NCBI GenBank assembly: GCA_905479505.1 | Contig: CAJQMS010000027.1 | Coordinates: 1 to 11,433, forward strand | DNA length: 11,433 nucleotides | Source: an uncultured Burkholderiales Genera incertae sedis bacterium | Lineage (GTDB): Bacteria > Pseudomonadota > Gammaproteobacteria > Burkholderiales > Eutrophovitaceae | Direction: 5' to 3' | Shown: piece by piece, positions 1 through 6,030 of the stretch | How the letters are laid out: each line of letters starts with the position of its first letter | Numbering within the stretch: position 1 is the first letter of the stretch | Translations under genes and position numbers: made by a program | The notes under the pieces: model-generated | Seen by the model: the letters and a program-made list of their open reading frames with translations, nothing else | The model's database searches: none | What the model was told of the DNA's origin: nothing

Positions 1-2160
1 TCCGCGTGCAGTCCTCCCCATTGCTCGCACATTACTTTCAGCAAAGCGAACCGCCTTGCCGCCATCTGAAAACAGCATGACATCGTTTGAACCATTGGTA
101 ATAGAAACTCCAACAAGGTGATCACTAGCCTCTAAATCAACGGCAATAATCCCCATCTGCCTAGGGCGTGAGAAGTGGGATAACGGCGTTTTCTTAACGA
201 TACCGCGACTGGTTGCCATGAAAACAAAATGCTCGTCATCAAATTCCTTTACAGGCAAGATTGCAGTAATTTTTTCTCCTTCAGCTAACTGCAAAAGATT
301 TACAATTGGTTTCCCACGACTCGTCCGGCTCGCTTGGGGTACCTCATAAACCTTTAACCAGTACATTCGCCCCAAATCCGAAAAACACAAAATATAATCG
401 TGTGTGTGCGCAACAAATAGGTTGTCAACAAAGTCATCTTCTTTGGTTTTAGTCGCCTGTCTCCCTCTGCCACCTCGACGCTGCGCCTGATAGTCACTCA
501 GAGGCTGGGATTTGACATAGCCTGTATGAGACAAAGTGACCACAACGTCCTCTGGAGTTATTAGATCCTCCAGTGAAATATCTTGCGCGTTGACCTCAAT
601 CACACTTCTACGCTCATCTCCAAAGTCAGATCTGGTCTGGCTGAGCTCACCTTTGATGATTTCCCTCACCCGGTGAGTATTTTTCAAGATGTCCTCTAAA
701 TCGACAATCGTGTCAATCACGTCCCGATACTCCTGCTCGATTTTTTGTTGCTCAAGGCCCGTGAGTCGCTGAAGCTGCATCTCTAGAATTCGTTGCGCCT
801 GGACCTCGGACAAGTGGTATCCGTCGTCCTTAAGCCCAAATCTAACACTCAGTTCCACATTTTCATCCAACCCTCTAGCTAATAGCTCCTCAACAAGTTT
901 AGATCGCCACACTCGCGCCATAAGTGCAGACTTCGCTTCCGGTGGCGTGGGCGTCGACTTAATCAGACTTACAATCTCGTCCACATTGGAAAGTGCGACC
1001 GCCAGACCCTCTAAAATATGCGCCCTTTGCCTTGCCTTTCGTAATTCAAATGTTGTTCTCCTTGTCACCACTTCTTTTCGATGACGAACAAACTCCCTTA
1101 TAAAATCTTTTAGATTAAGAAGTTTCGGCTGCCCATCTACCAACGCAACCATATTCATTCCAAAGGAATCTTGCAATTGAGTATCTTTGAAAAGATTGTT
1201 AAGCACTACCTCGGCAATCTCGCCTCGCTTCAACTCTAAAACAACCCGCATGCCGGACTTATCTGATTCGTCCCGAATACCCGAAGTGGATATTCCCTCG
1301 AGGCGCTTGTCTCTTACCAACTCTCCAATACGTATAAGTAGCGATGACTTGTTAACTTGATAAGGTAATTCGTCTATGATAATCGCTTGACGACTACCGG
1401 CTGAATCTACATCCTCAAAGTGAGTCTTCGCACGCATTAACACGCGACCTCGACCAGTTCGATAGGCATCCCTTATGCCAGCTGTTCCATAAATTATGCC
1501 CTTGGTCGGAAAGTCAGGCGAAGGAATGATCTCGATCAGTTCATCAATGGAAATCTCAGGCTTATCAATCAGCGCTAAACAAGCATCAATGACCTCACAA
1601 AGATTGTGTGGGGGTATGTTGGTTGCCATACCCACTGCAATACCCGACGAACCGTTGACGAGCAAATTAGGTATCTTGGACGGCATAACAAGCGGCTCAA
1701 GTTCTTTGCCATCATAATTGGGGCCATAATCAACAGTTTCCTTGTCTAGGTCAGCCAATATCTCCGATGCGAGTTTTTCAAGGCGGCACTCGGTGTACCG
1801 CATCGCCGCTGCATTATCTCCATCAACAGACCCAAAATTTCCTTGCCCATCGATTAGTGTGTACCTGAGGCTAAAATCTTGCGCCATACGAACTAAAGTG
1901 TCATAGATCGCGCTATCTCCGTGAGGGTGGTACTTTCCCATGACCTCACCAACAACACGAGCACACTTGACGTAGGGACGGTTCCAATTATTGTTTGCCT
2001 CATGCATGGCGTACAAAATTCTTCTATGTACCGGCTTGAGACCATCGCGCACATCCGGCAAGGCGCGACCTACTATCACGCTCATTGCGTAATCTAGGTA
2101 GGAACTACGCATTTCCTCTTCTATACTAATTGGTAGCGTCTCTTTTGCGAATTGCTCCAT
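1..2160 (-). CDS. gyrA: DNA gyrase subunit A, C-terminus cut by window edge
   Basis: GyrA is the breakage-reunion subunit of the GyrA2B2 enzyme that introduces negative supercoils using ATP. The 720 codons present translate without a break from ATG at 2160, and numbering coincides with E. coli GyrA: the active-site tyrosine is Tyr122 in AAMRYTE, and the quinolone-determining region reads HPHGDSAIYD with Ser83 and Asp87, the residues of quinolone-susceptible enzymes. The GyrA box, needed to wrap DNA, is QRRGGRG at residues 560-566 (canonical QRRGGKG; Lys to Arg). After it come blades of the C-terminal beta-pinwheel, ending at MGRTARG where the window starts, so roughly the last 150 residues are missing. 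The N-terminus MEQFAKETLPISIEEEM is family-typical, and a weak purine-rich SD (AAGAAAG) precedes the ATG. It is divergent from ubiG, as in E. coli. Confidence 0.98.
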   Translation of the reverse strand, partial: MEQFAKETLPISIEEEMRSSYLDYAMSVIVGRALPDVRDGLKPVHRRILYAMHEANNNWNRPYVKCARVVGEVMGKYHPHGDSAIYDTLVRMAQDFSLRYTLIDGQGNFGSVDGDNAAAMRYTECRLEKLASEILADLDKETVDYGPNYDGKELEPLVMPSKIPNLLVNGSSGIAVGMATNIPPHNLCEVIDACLALIDKPEISIDELIEIIPSPDFPTKGIIYGTAGIRDAYRTGRGRVLMRAKTHFEDVDSAGSRQAIIIDELPYQVNKSSLLIRIGELVRDKRLEGISTSGIRDESDKSGMRVVLELKRGEIAEVVLNNLFKDTQLQDSFGMNMVALVDGQPKLLNLKDFIREFVRHRKEVVTRRTTFELRKARQRAHILEGLAVALSNVDEIVSLIKSTPTPPEAKSALMARVWRSKLVEELLARGLDENVELSVRFGLKDDGYHLSEVQAQRILEMQLQRLTGLEQQKIEQEYRDVIDTIVDLEDILKNTHRVREIIKGELSQTRSDFGDERRSVIEVNAQDISLEDLITPEDVVVTLSHTGYVKSQPLSDYQAQRRGGRGRQATKTKEDDFVDNLFVAHTHDYILCFSDLGRMYWLKVYEVPQASRTSRGKPIVNLLQLAEGEKITAILPVKEFDDEHFVFMATSRGIVKKTPLSHFSRPRQMGIIAVDLEASDHLVGVSITNGSNDVMLFSDGGKAVRFAESNVRAMGRTARG

Positions 2161-2359
2161 GCGAACTTTCTTAATGAATTGGGCTCCTAGATGCCAGAAT
2201 GAACCTTAAAAATATGCCGATTGAATACTTATAAAATGCACATTTTTGATTCTCTATTAATAGCTTAATAGGATACCACAGCCAGCACTTTTACGGTCGG
2301 TTGAGTTAGTCTTAATTAGGATCGATAATGGACTCAGAAATACACCTAGTTAACCCACA

Positions 2360-2388
2360 TTTAACGCTTTTTATCTTTGGTTTATAAG
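2360..2388 (+). promoter_or_regulatory. candidate sigma-70 promoter for ubiG
   Basis: A -35-like TTTAAC (2360-2365) is followed after 17 bp by a -10-like TATAAG (2383-2388). Transcription would begin near 2395, leaving a leader of about 35 nt before ubiG. The -35 match is only 3 of 6, so this is the best candidate in the 269-bp gyrA-ubiG gap rather than a firm call. The rest of the gap is AT-rich and must also hold the gyrA promoter on the other strand, for which no clear hexamer pair stands out. Confidence 0.35.
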
Positions 2389-2429
2389 ATCTAAGGTTCT
2401 TAAGTAAATGAAACGTGAGCTGTGACCAA

Positions 2430-3131
2430 ATGGAAAAAAATATTGACCCGTCAGAAATTAAGAAATTCGAAGCACTAGCACACCGCTGGTGGGACCCTGA
2501 TAGTGAATTCAAGCCTCTACATCGGATAAATCCTTTAAGACTGGAATACATCGAGTCGCTTGTTGGCTTAAAAGACAAAAATGTTCTGGATGTTGGTTGC
2601 GGAGGCGGTCTTCTCACGGAAGCCATGGCGAGTAAAGGAGCACGTGTTGTCGGGATAGATTTGGCAGATAAAGCGTTGCGAGTTGCTAAGCTTCATCTTC
2701 ATGAGAGCCGGTTGGACGTTACGTACGAAAAATCGTCTGCCGAAGACTTTGCATCGCGAAACTCCGAGTTATTTGATGTCGTAACCTGCATGGAGATGCT
2801 GGAACACGTCCCGGACCCCGCTAAAGTTGTTAGGGCCTGTGCTGATCTGGTTAAACCCGGAGGTTGGACGATTTTTTCAACAATTTCAAAAACACCAAAA
2901 GCATTTTTATTCGCCATCATAGGCGCAGAGCATATTCTGAAGCTCCTTCCCAAAGGGACCCACGAATACAGGAAATTCATCAAACCCTCTACACTAGGGG
3001 ATATGATGCGAGATTCTGGGCTCGAAGTGGAAAAAACAAGGGGGATGGGGTATAACCCAATAACAGAAACTTTCACGCTGAACGACAAGTTAGACGTAAA
3101 TTACATCTTGGTCGGGCGAAAAAACGCCTAG
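2430..3131 (+). CDS. ubiG: ubiquinone biosynthesis O-methyltransferase UbiG
   Basis: UbiG carries out both SAM-dependent O-methylations of the ubiquinone pathway (2-polyprenyl-6-hydroxyphenol and 3-demethylubiquinol). The 233-residue protein is close to the E. coli length of 240. It shows the family N-terminus (IKKFEALAHRWWDP, then FKPLHRINPLRL), the SAM-binding motif I VLDVGCGGG at residues 52-60, the motif VVTCMEMLEHVPDP, LVKPGG, the KGTHEYRKFIKP segment and the C-terminal YNPIT plus DVNY. ATG 2430 is chosen; an in-frame GTG at 2415 would add five residues and neither has a strong SD, so the start is uncertain by 15 bp. An ATG at 2408 is out of frame and soon stops. The lipoprotein gene follows after 31 bp and is probably co-transcribed. 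Confidence 0.96.
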   Translation: MEKNIDPSEIKKFEALAHRWWDPDSEFKPLHRINPLRLEYIESLVGLKDKNVLDVGCGGGLLTEAMASKGARVVGIDLADKALRVAKLHLHESRLDVTYEKSSAEDFASRNSELFDVVTCMEMLEHVPDPAKVVRACADLVKPGGWTIFSTISKTPKAFLFAIIGAEHILKLLPKGTHEYRKFIKPSTLGDMMRDSGLEVEKTRGMGYNPITETFTLNDKLDVNYILVGRKNA

Positions 3132-3147
3132 ATGGTTGAAATTACCT

Positions 3148-3154
3148 AAAGGAG
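3148..3154 (+). promoter_or_regulatory. Shine-Dalgarno that fixes the lipoprotein start
   Basis: AAAGGAG lies 8 nt before ATG 3163. It falls inside the extension that the upstream in-frame TTG at 3136 would give, so it decides the start in favour of 3163. The resulting N-terminus is then a standard lipoprotein signal peptide. Confidence 0.75.
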
Positions 3155-3162
3155 ATCGAAAA

Positions 3163-3765
3163 ATGTATGGATTCATCAAAAAACACTCATGCTTCGCACT
3201 TACTTTTTTAGCCCTCACGTTATCCAGCTGCGCATATGGCCCTCAATTCTTATCCCTCAACCCTGCAATAATTGCGTCTGGCGATAGCAATTACGACCTA
3301 ACTAACCAAACGGCAATTGTCCTGAAAGTTAAGGATTCTCGCAAAAGCGAAGTTCTAGGTGTTTCGGGCGACAATTCTGCTCAATTTGACATCACTCTCA
3401 AAGAAAATGCAGCTGACACCTTGCAAGCCAATATAGTCCCAGCTCTTCAGGGACGAGGACTCGAAGTGAATTTAAATCAAAAAGAAAATGAACCCACTTT
3501 ACTAATCGATTTACAAAAACTCACCCTTAATTCGATCAAAAAAGAAGGCTTCGGCTATGTAACTAACCTTGACTTGGAAATTGTAGCGTCCGTCGTTTTC
3601 GTTAACAAAAAATACTCTAAGCGATATATCGTTGGAACCGAAAAAAAGAACGGAAGCGTTTCATCGTCCAAGAGTAGCGAAATACTAGTAAACGAGGCAA
3701 TGACGGAAGCTCTGTCATCAATTGTTAACGATAACGCATTATTTAAGGCGTTAGACACCCAATAG
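3163..3765 (+). CDS. YajG-like outer-membrane lipoprotein
   Basis: The 200-residue product starts with a charged n-region (MYGFIKKH), a hydrophobic core and the lipobox LSSC with Cys23 as the lipidated residue. The following residue is Ala, not Asp, so Lol sorting to the outer membrane is expected. The mature part, with LSLNP near its start, a TAIVLKVKDSR strand, an ADTLQANIVPALQGRGLEV helix-turn segment, and a C-terminal run of alternating strands ending in a long helix, resembles the YajG (Lipoprotein_16) family, whose molecular role is unknown. Length is similar to E. coli YajG. It follows ubiG by 31 bp on the same strand, with a strong SD, and precedes ssrA. The lipoprotein call is firm; the YajG assignment is by remembered pattern and is less certain. 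Confidence 0.8.
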   Translation: MYGFIKKHSCFALTFLALTLSSCAYGPQFLSLNPAIIASGDSNYDLTNQTAIVLKVKDSRKSEVLGVSGDNSAQFDITLKENAADTLQANIVPALQGRGLEVNLNQKENEPTLLIDLQKLTLNSIKKEGFGYVTNLDLEIVASVVFVNKKYSKRYIVGTEKKNGSVSSSKSSEILVNEAMTEALSSIVNDNALFKALDTQ

Positions 3766-3830
3766 AACGCTTTTGTGACACTGAAGAAAGCTGGCCAGCC
3801 ATTCATAGATGGTTTAAACTACGTTTAGTT

Positions 3831-4193
3831 GGGGGCGACCCGGTTTCGACGTGGGTTGCGAAACAGCTTGGTGCATGCCAAGGTCCAGTCACCTTGTAAA
3901 TCAGCTGGAAAACGTATAGTCGCAAACGACGAACGTTACTCTCTAGCCGCCTAATACCGGCTAGACTCCGCACCAGCTTTCTCTCGGGTTGGGTTGGGTA
4001 ACCAACAGCGGAGTCATAAACGAGGGATCGTGAAATTCGGGGTTACTTCGAATATCATTAAATCCAAGGTAACTCGTCTTAGCCAGGGTTGTCGATCAAC
4101 CTGACGTAGATTAAATTCAATGATCTGACTAAGCATGTAGTACCGACTGCAGAGGGCTTGCGGACGGGAGTTCGATTCTCCCCGCCTCCACCA
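3831..4193 (+). ncRNA. ssrA: transfer-messenger RNA (tmRNA)
   Basis: tmRNA with SmpB rescues stalled ribosomes and tags the unfinished protein for proteolysis. The 5' end GGGGGCG (3831-3837) pairs with CGCCTCC (4183-4189) to give the 7-bp alanine-type acceptor stem with one G-U pair, followed by discriminator A and an encoded CCA (4191-4193). The T arm is GGGAG, loop TTCGATT, CTCCC. The 5' half carries the conserved GTTTCGACG, GGTTGCGAAAC and GGTGCATGCC elements, and the resume codon follows TAGTC. At 363 nt it has the usual one-piece gammaproteobacterial size. No clear promoter is seen in the 65 bp upstream. The 3' end of ssrA is a common integration site, but no integrase or att repeat follows here. 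Confidence 0.97.
3922..3954 (+). other. ssrA: tmRNA proteolysis-tag reading frame
   Basis: From the resume codon GCA the frame reads A-N-D-E-R-Y-S-L-A-A and then TAA, so the full tag is AANDERYSLAA including the alanine carried by tmRNA. The E. coli tag is AANDENYALAA. The C-terminal LAA read by ClpXP and the N-terminal AANDE read by SspB are kept; the two changes, Asn to Arg and Ala to Ser, are in the middle. Confidence 0.95.
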
Positions 4194-4202
4194 AATGTTA
4201 AA

Positions 4203-4228
4203 AACCCCTGGGTTAATGCCCAGGGGTT
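4203..4228. terminator. terminator hairpin between ssrA and the convergent minus-strand genes
   Basis: A perfect 10-bp stem AACCCCTGGG / CCCAGGGGTT closes a 6-nt loop (TTAATG), starting 10 nt after the tmRNA CCA end. On the plus strand it is followed by the moderately U-rich TGATCTT. On the minus strand it is followed directly by TTTTTAAC, the better T-tract. It therefore probably stops both ssrA and transcripts coming from the cytochrome b561 side. Confidence 0.75.
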
Positions 4229-4279
4229 GATCTTCACGGAAAAGGCTTAGTCTGTTTTTTTATTAAGGTAACCGTCGTA

Positions 4280-4453
4280 TTAATTGCTAAGCTCCACACG
4301 CTCCGTGTGATGTCCATCTTTTATCTCTGCTAACTTATCATTTCCCGACTTTCCGAGAACATCAGCCGTGACCTTGCAGTCATACAGATTCGGAAAATTC
4401 AATTCAAAAATTTGATAATTAATCGTACTATCACCGCATTCAAGGTGCGCCAC
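4280..4453 (-). CDS. possible small protein of unknown function
   Basis: A 57-codon frame from GTG 4453 to TAA at 4280 fills the space between the cytochrome b561 stop and the terminator at 4203-4228. An SD-like AGGCGG stands 7 nt before the GTG. An earlier GTG at 4495 in the same frame would give 71 residues and overlap the cytochrome gene by 32 bp, with no SD. The product (MAHLECGDSTINYQIFELNF at the start, ending HHTERVELSN) is hydrophilic, has two cysteines and no membrane segment or signal peptide. I do not recognise a family. Its position just before a minus-strand terminator supports it; shortness and GTG start argue for caution. Confidence 0.35.
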   Translation of the reverse strand: MAHLECGDSTINYQIFELNFPNLYDCKVTADVLGKSGNDKLAEIKDGHHTERVELSN

Positions 4454-4463
4454 GTTTAACCGC

Positions 4464-5000
4464 CTAGGGCAACATACGTCGAATAATTCCGTCACGCAGC
4501 ACTATCCAGTGATACATCGCAGCGAGGATATGAATCGCGATCAGCCCCATAATCACATAAGACAAGTCGTGATGAATTGACTGCAACCAATCACGGATTT
4601 CTGGATTATTAGAGCCCATCGGAGAAATCTTAAACAAGCCAAAGTACGTTACACCGTACTTTGTGAATTGCGATGCAGCAAAGCCAATGACCGGCATCAC
4701 GATTAGGACTCCATAGAGCAGACCATGTGACAGCTTAGAGAGGCGCCTTTGCCACCCAGGTATGGAATTTGGCAAAGCAGGCGGTAAATTTTTACGTCGC
4801 CACCATAACCGAATGAGCATAAGTAAACCGACAGTTACACCTATCGATTTATGCAAATTGAAAAAGAAGGCTCGGTCAGGATCACCCTTAGGAATATCAT
4901 GCATGTAGATCCCTAATGCGATGAGGCTAAGCACAAGCAAACCAACAACCCAATGCAAGAATATCGCAATCTTCGTATATTTATCTTGTCCAAAAATCAT
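4464..5000 (-). CDS. cytochrome b561 family protein (CybB-like)
   Basis: A diheme, four-helix inner-membrane cytochrome b, expected to carry electrons between a periplasmic or membrane donor and the quinone pool. The 178-residue protein has helices around residues 12-33, 50-66, 90-110 and 143-165. His16 (FLHWVVG), His50 (NLHKSIG), His143 (SIHHDLSY) and His157 (AIHILAAM) have nearly the spacing of the heme-ligating histidines of E. coli CybB (14 residues apart in helix 4, 34 between the first two). The start is ATG 5000, which has the SD GAGGTGG; the upstream GTG at 5009 lies inside that SD. A -10-like TATAGT occurs at 5063-5058, but no good -35. The terminator at 5100-5129 separates it from the pqqA gene upstream, so it is probably transcribed on its own. 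A donor such as a PQQ dehydrogenase is only inferred from the context. Confidence 0.92.
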   Translation of the reverse strand: MIFGQDKYTKIAIFLHWVVGLLVLSLIALGIYMHDIPKGDPDRAFFFNLHKSIGVTVGLLMLIRLWWRRKNLPPALPNSIPGWQRRLSKLSHGLLYGVLIVMPVIGFAASQFTKYGVTYFGLFKISPMGSNNPEIRDWLQSIHHDLSYVIMGLIAIHILAAMYHWIVLRDGIIRRMLP

Positions 5001-5005
5001 GCTAA

Positions 5006-5012
5006 CCACCTC
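5006..5012 (-). promoter_or_regulatory. Shine-Dalgarno that fixes the cytochrome b561 start
   Basis: GAGGTGG (minus strand) sits 5 nt before ATG 5000. The alternative GTG start at 5009-5007 is part of this element, so it is unlikely to be used. Confidence 0.7.
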
Positions 5013-5099
5013 ATATGTCTCTCGTCCGAAGCTACAAATACTGAAAAATCACCTGCTACTATACCCCACTAAAGCGCCGCCTATGCGGGCTACAAACGT

Positions 5100-5129
5100 A
5101 AAAAAGCCGCTAAAAAGCGGCTTTTTTTT
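5100..5129. terminator. strong rho-independent terminator after the orphan pqqA
   Basis: The stem AAAAAAGCCGCT (5100-5111) pairs with AGCGGCTTTTTT (5116-5127) around an AAAA loop. It has a T8 run on the plus strand and a T6 run on the minus strand, so it works in principle both ways. The relevant direction is minus: it begins 17 nt after the stop of the 23-codon pqqA and closes that short transcript. Confidence 0.88.
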
Positions 5130-5146
5130 GCACTTTGCTTATCGGA

Positions 5147-5218
5147 TTAACGATTCGCGATGTACATTGTTACTTCAAAACCAAAACGCATTTCTGTGTA
5201 CTCAGGCTTGCTCCACAT
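5147..5218 (-). CDS. pqqA: PqqA, PQQ precursor peptide, orphan copy
   Basis: PqqA is the ribosomally made substrate of PQQ synthesis: PqqE, with the chaperone PqqD, cross-links a conserved Glu and Tyr that become the PQQ skeleton. This 23-residue frame begins MWSKPEYTEM, has the GFEVTMY core with Glu15 and Tyr19 at the required E-x-x-x-Y spacing, and ends YIANR, the family C-terminus. The SD AAGGAG (5230-5225) is 6 nt before the ATG. A promoter-like pair lies about 40 bp upstream and a strong terminator 17 nt downstream, so it looks monocistronic. No pqq synthesis gene follows on this strand. It is the twin of the pqqA at 10056-10127: only residue 3 differs, with nine synonymous codon changes besides. 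It is easily missed because of its length. Confidence 0.93.
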   Translation of the reverse strand: MWSKPEYTEMRFGFEVTMYIANR

Positions 5219-5259
5219 AATTTTCTCCTTGTGATTGATTTAAATGTTGCACACCCCTC

Positions 5260-5287
5260 ATTATCCACATGCCGTTTAGTTATTCAA
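5260..5287 (-). promoter_or_regulatory. candidate sigma-70 promoter of the orphan pqqA
   Basis: On the minus strand TTGAAT (5287-5282) is separated by 16 bp from GATAAT (5265-5260), which gives 4 and 5 matches of 6 to the consensus boxes. Transcription would start near 5253 and leave a 34-nt leader containing the AAGGAG site. The 149 bp between the response-regulator stop and this pqqA show no clear terminator, so read-through from the upstream operon is also possible. Confidence 0.55.
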
Positions 5288-5367
5288 TTCGAGTTTTCTT
5301 AATAAACCCTAAGGAAAATCATTAGAAAAAATGGAATCATAGAAAAACTAACTATTTGGATCGTAGC

Positions 5368-6012
5368 TTAGAGATCAATCAACCCTGACCTCATTGCAAT
5401 AATTGCTAGTTCCGCACTATTAGACGCTCCCAATTTTTGTTTAATGTTATACAAATGAGTGCCAACGGTCCTCGGGCTCAAGCTCATGACCTCAGCTATT
5501 TCCTGCACAGATTGACCCTTAGCAAGCGCTATGAATACTTTAAATTCTTTTTCGCTGAGACTATCGACGGGGTCCTTATTTCCAGACACCTGCTCCACAG
5601 CCATCTCCTGAGCAATTTGTGGCTCTAAATATGTCTTACCACGAAAAACTGTCCTTACTGCCTCTATTAGAGCATCTGCCGCACTTCGTTTCGTGAGATA
5701 GCCAATCGCGCCGGCTTTTAGGACTCTTCGTGCATGCATAACATCCTCGTGACCAGAGAGCACCAGTATTTTTTGCCCTCCCTCCTTTGCGAGCACCCTA
5801 TCAATAGTTTCTAGACCTCCAATGCCAGGCATAGAAATATCCATGACTAAAACATCGGGGGCATGGGCTTGAAAAGTTTTCAGGGCTTCTTCACCGCTTT
5901 CAGCCTCAGCAACTACGGAGATGTCCTCAGCCCCCTCCAATAAGAGCTTAAAACCCATCCTAACGACCGCATGATCGTCAACAAGCATCACTCTTACCAT
6001 AGCATTCGCCAT
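5368..6012 (-). CDS. NarL/FixJ-family response regulator
   Basis: A 214-residue transcription factor with an N-terminal receiver and C-terminal LuxR-type helix-turn-helix. The receiver shows the acidic pair Asp12-Asp13, phospho-acceptor Asp58 (VLVMDISMPG), Ser86 and Lys108 (GYLTKRS). The DNA-binding part, about residues 148-212, reads LSEKEFKVFIALAKGQSVQEIA, then SPRTVGTHLYNIKQKL; the usual V-x-x-H of the recognition helix is present as VGTH. The start at ATG 6012 has GGGGGA only 3 nt before it; Met5 is an alternative. The gene starts 18 bp after the stop of the histidine kinase, its evident partner. MoxX/MxaX, AgmR and related PQQ or alcohol regulators belong to the same family, so a role in PQQ or dehydrogenase control is plausible but inferred from location. 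Confidence 0.94.
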   Translation of the reverse strand: MANAMVRVMLVDDHAVVRMGFKLLLEGAEDISVVAEAESGEEALKTFQAHAPDVLVMDISMPGIGGLETIDRVLAKEGGQKILVLSGHEDVMHARRVLKAGAIGYLTKRSAADALIEAVRTVFRGKTYLEPQIAQEMAVEQVSGNKDPVDSLSEKEFKVFIALAKGQSVQEIAEVMSLSPRTVGTHLYNIKQKLGASNSAELAIIAMRSGLIDL

Positions 6013-6030
6013 AAATCCCCCGAAAACCCT

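Noticed and set aside
1496..1717. 73-codon plus-strand ORF
   Set aside because: It lies wholly inside gyrA on the opposite strand, and the gyrA frame there is clearly conserved.
2312..2626. 104-codon minus-strand ORF over the ubiG start
   Set aside because: It overlaps the conserved N-terminal half of UbiG; its translation shows no recognisable domain and looks like a shadow frame.
4194..4279. Possible integrated element or att site at the ssrA 3' end
   Set aside because: No integrase and no direct repeat of the ssrA 3' end is present; the following sequence is a terminator and then ordinary genes.
4921..5220. 99-codon plus-strand ORF across the b561 start and the orphan pqqA
   Set aside because: It is antisense to two real genes and runs through the terminator hairpin, so it is not plausible coding sequence.
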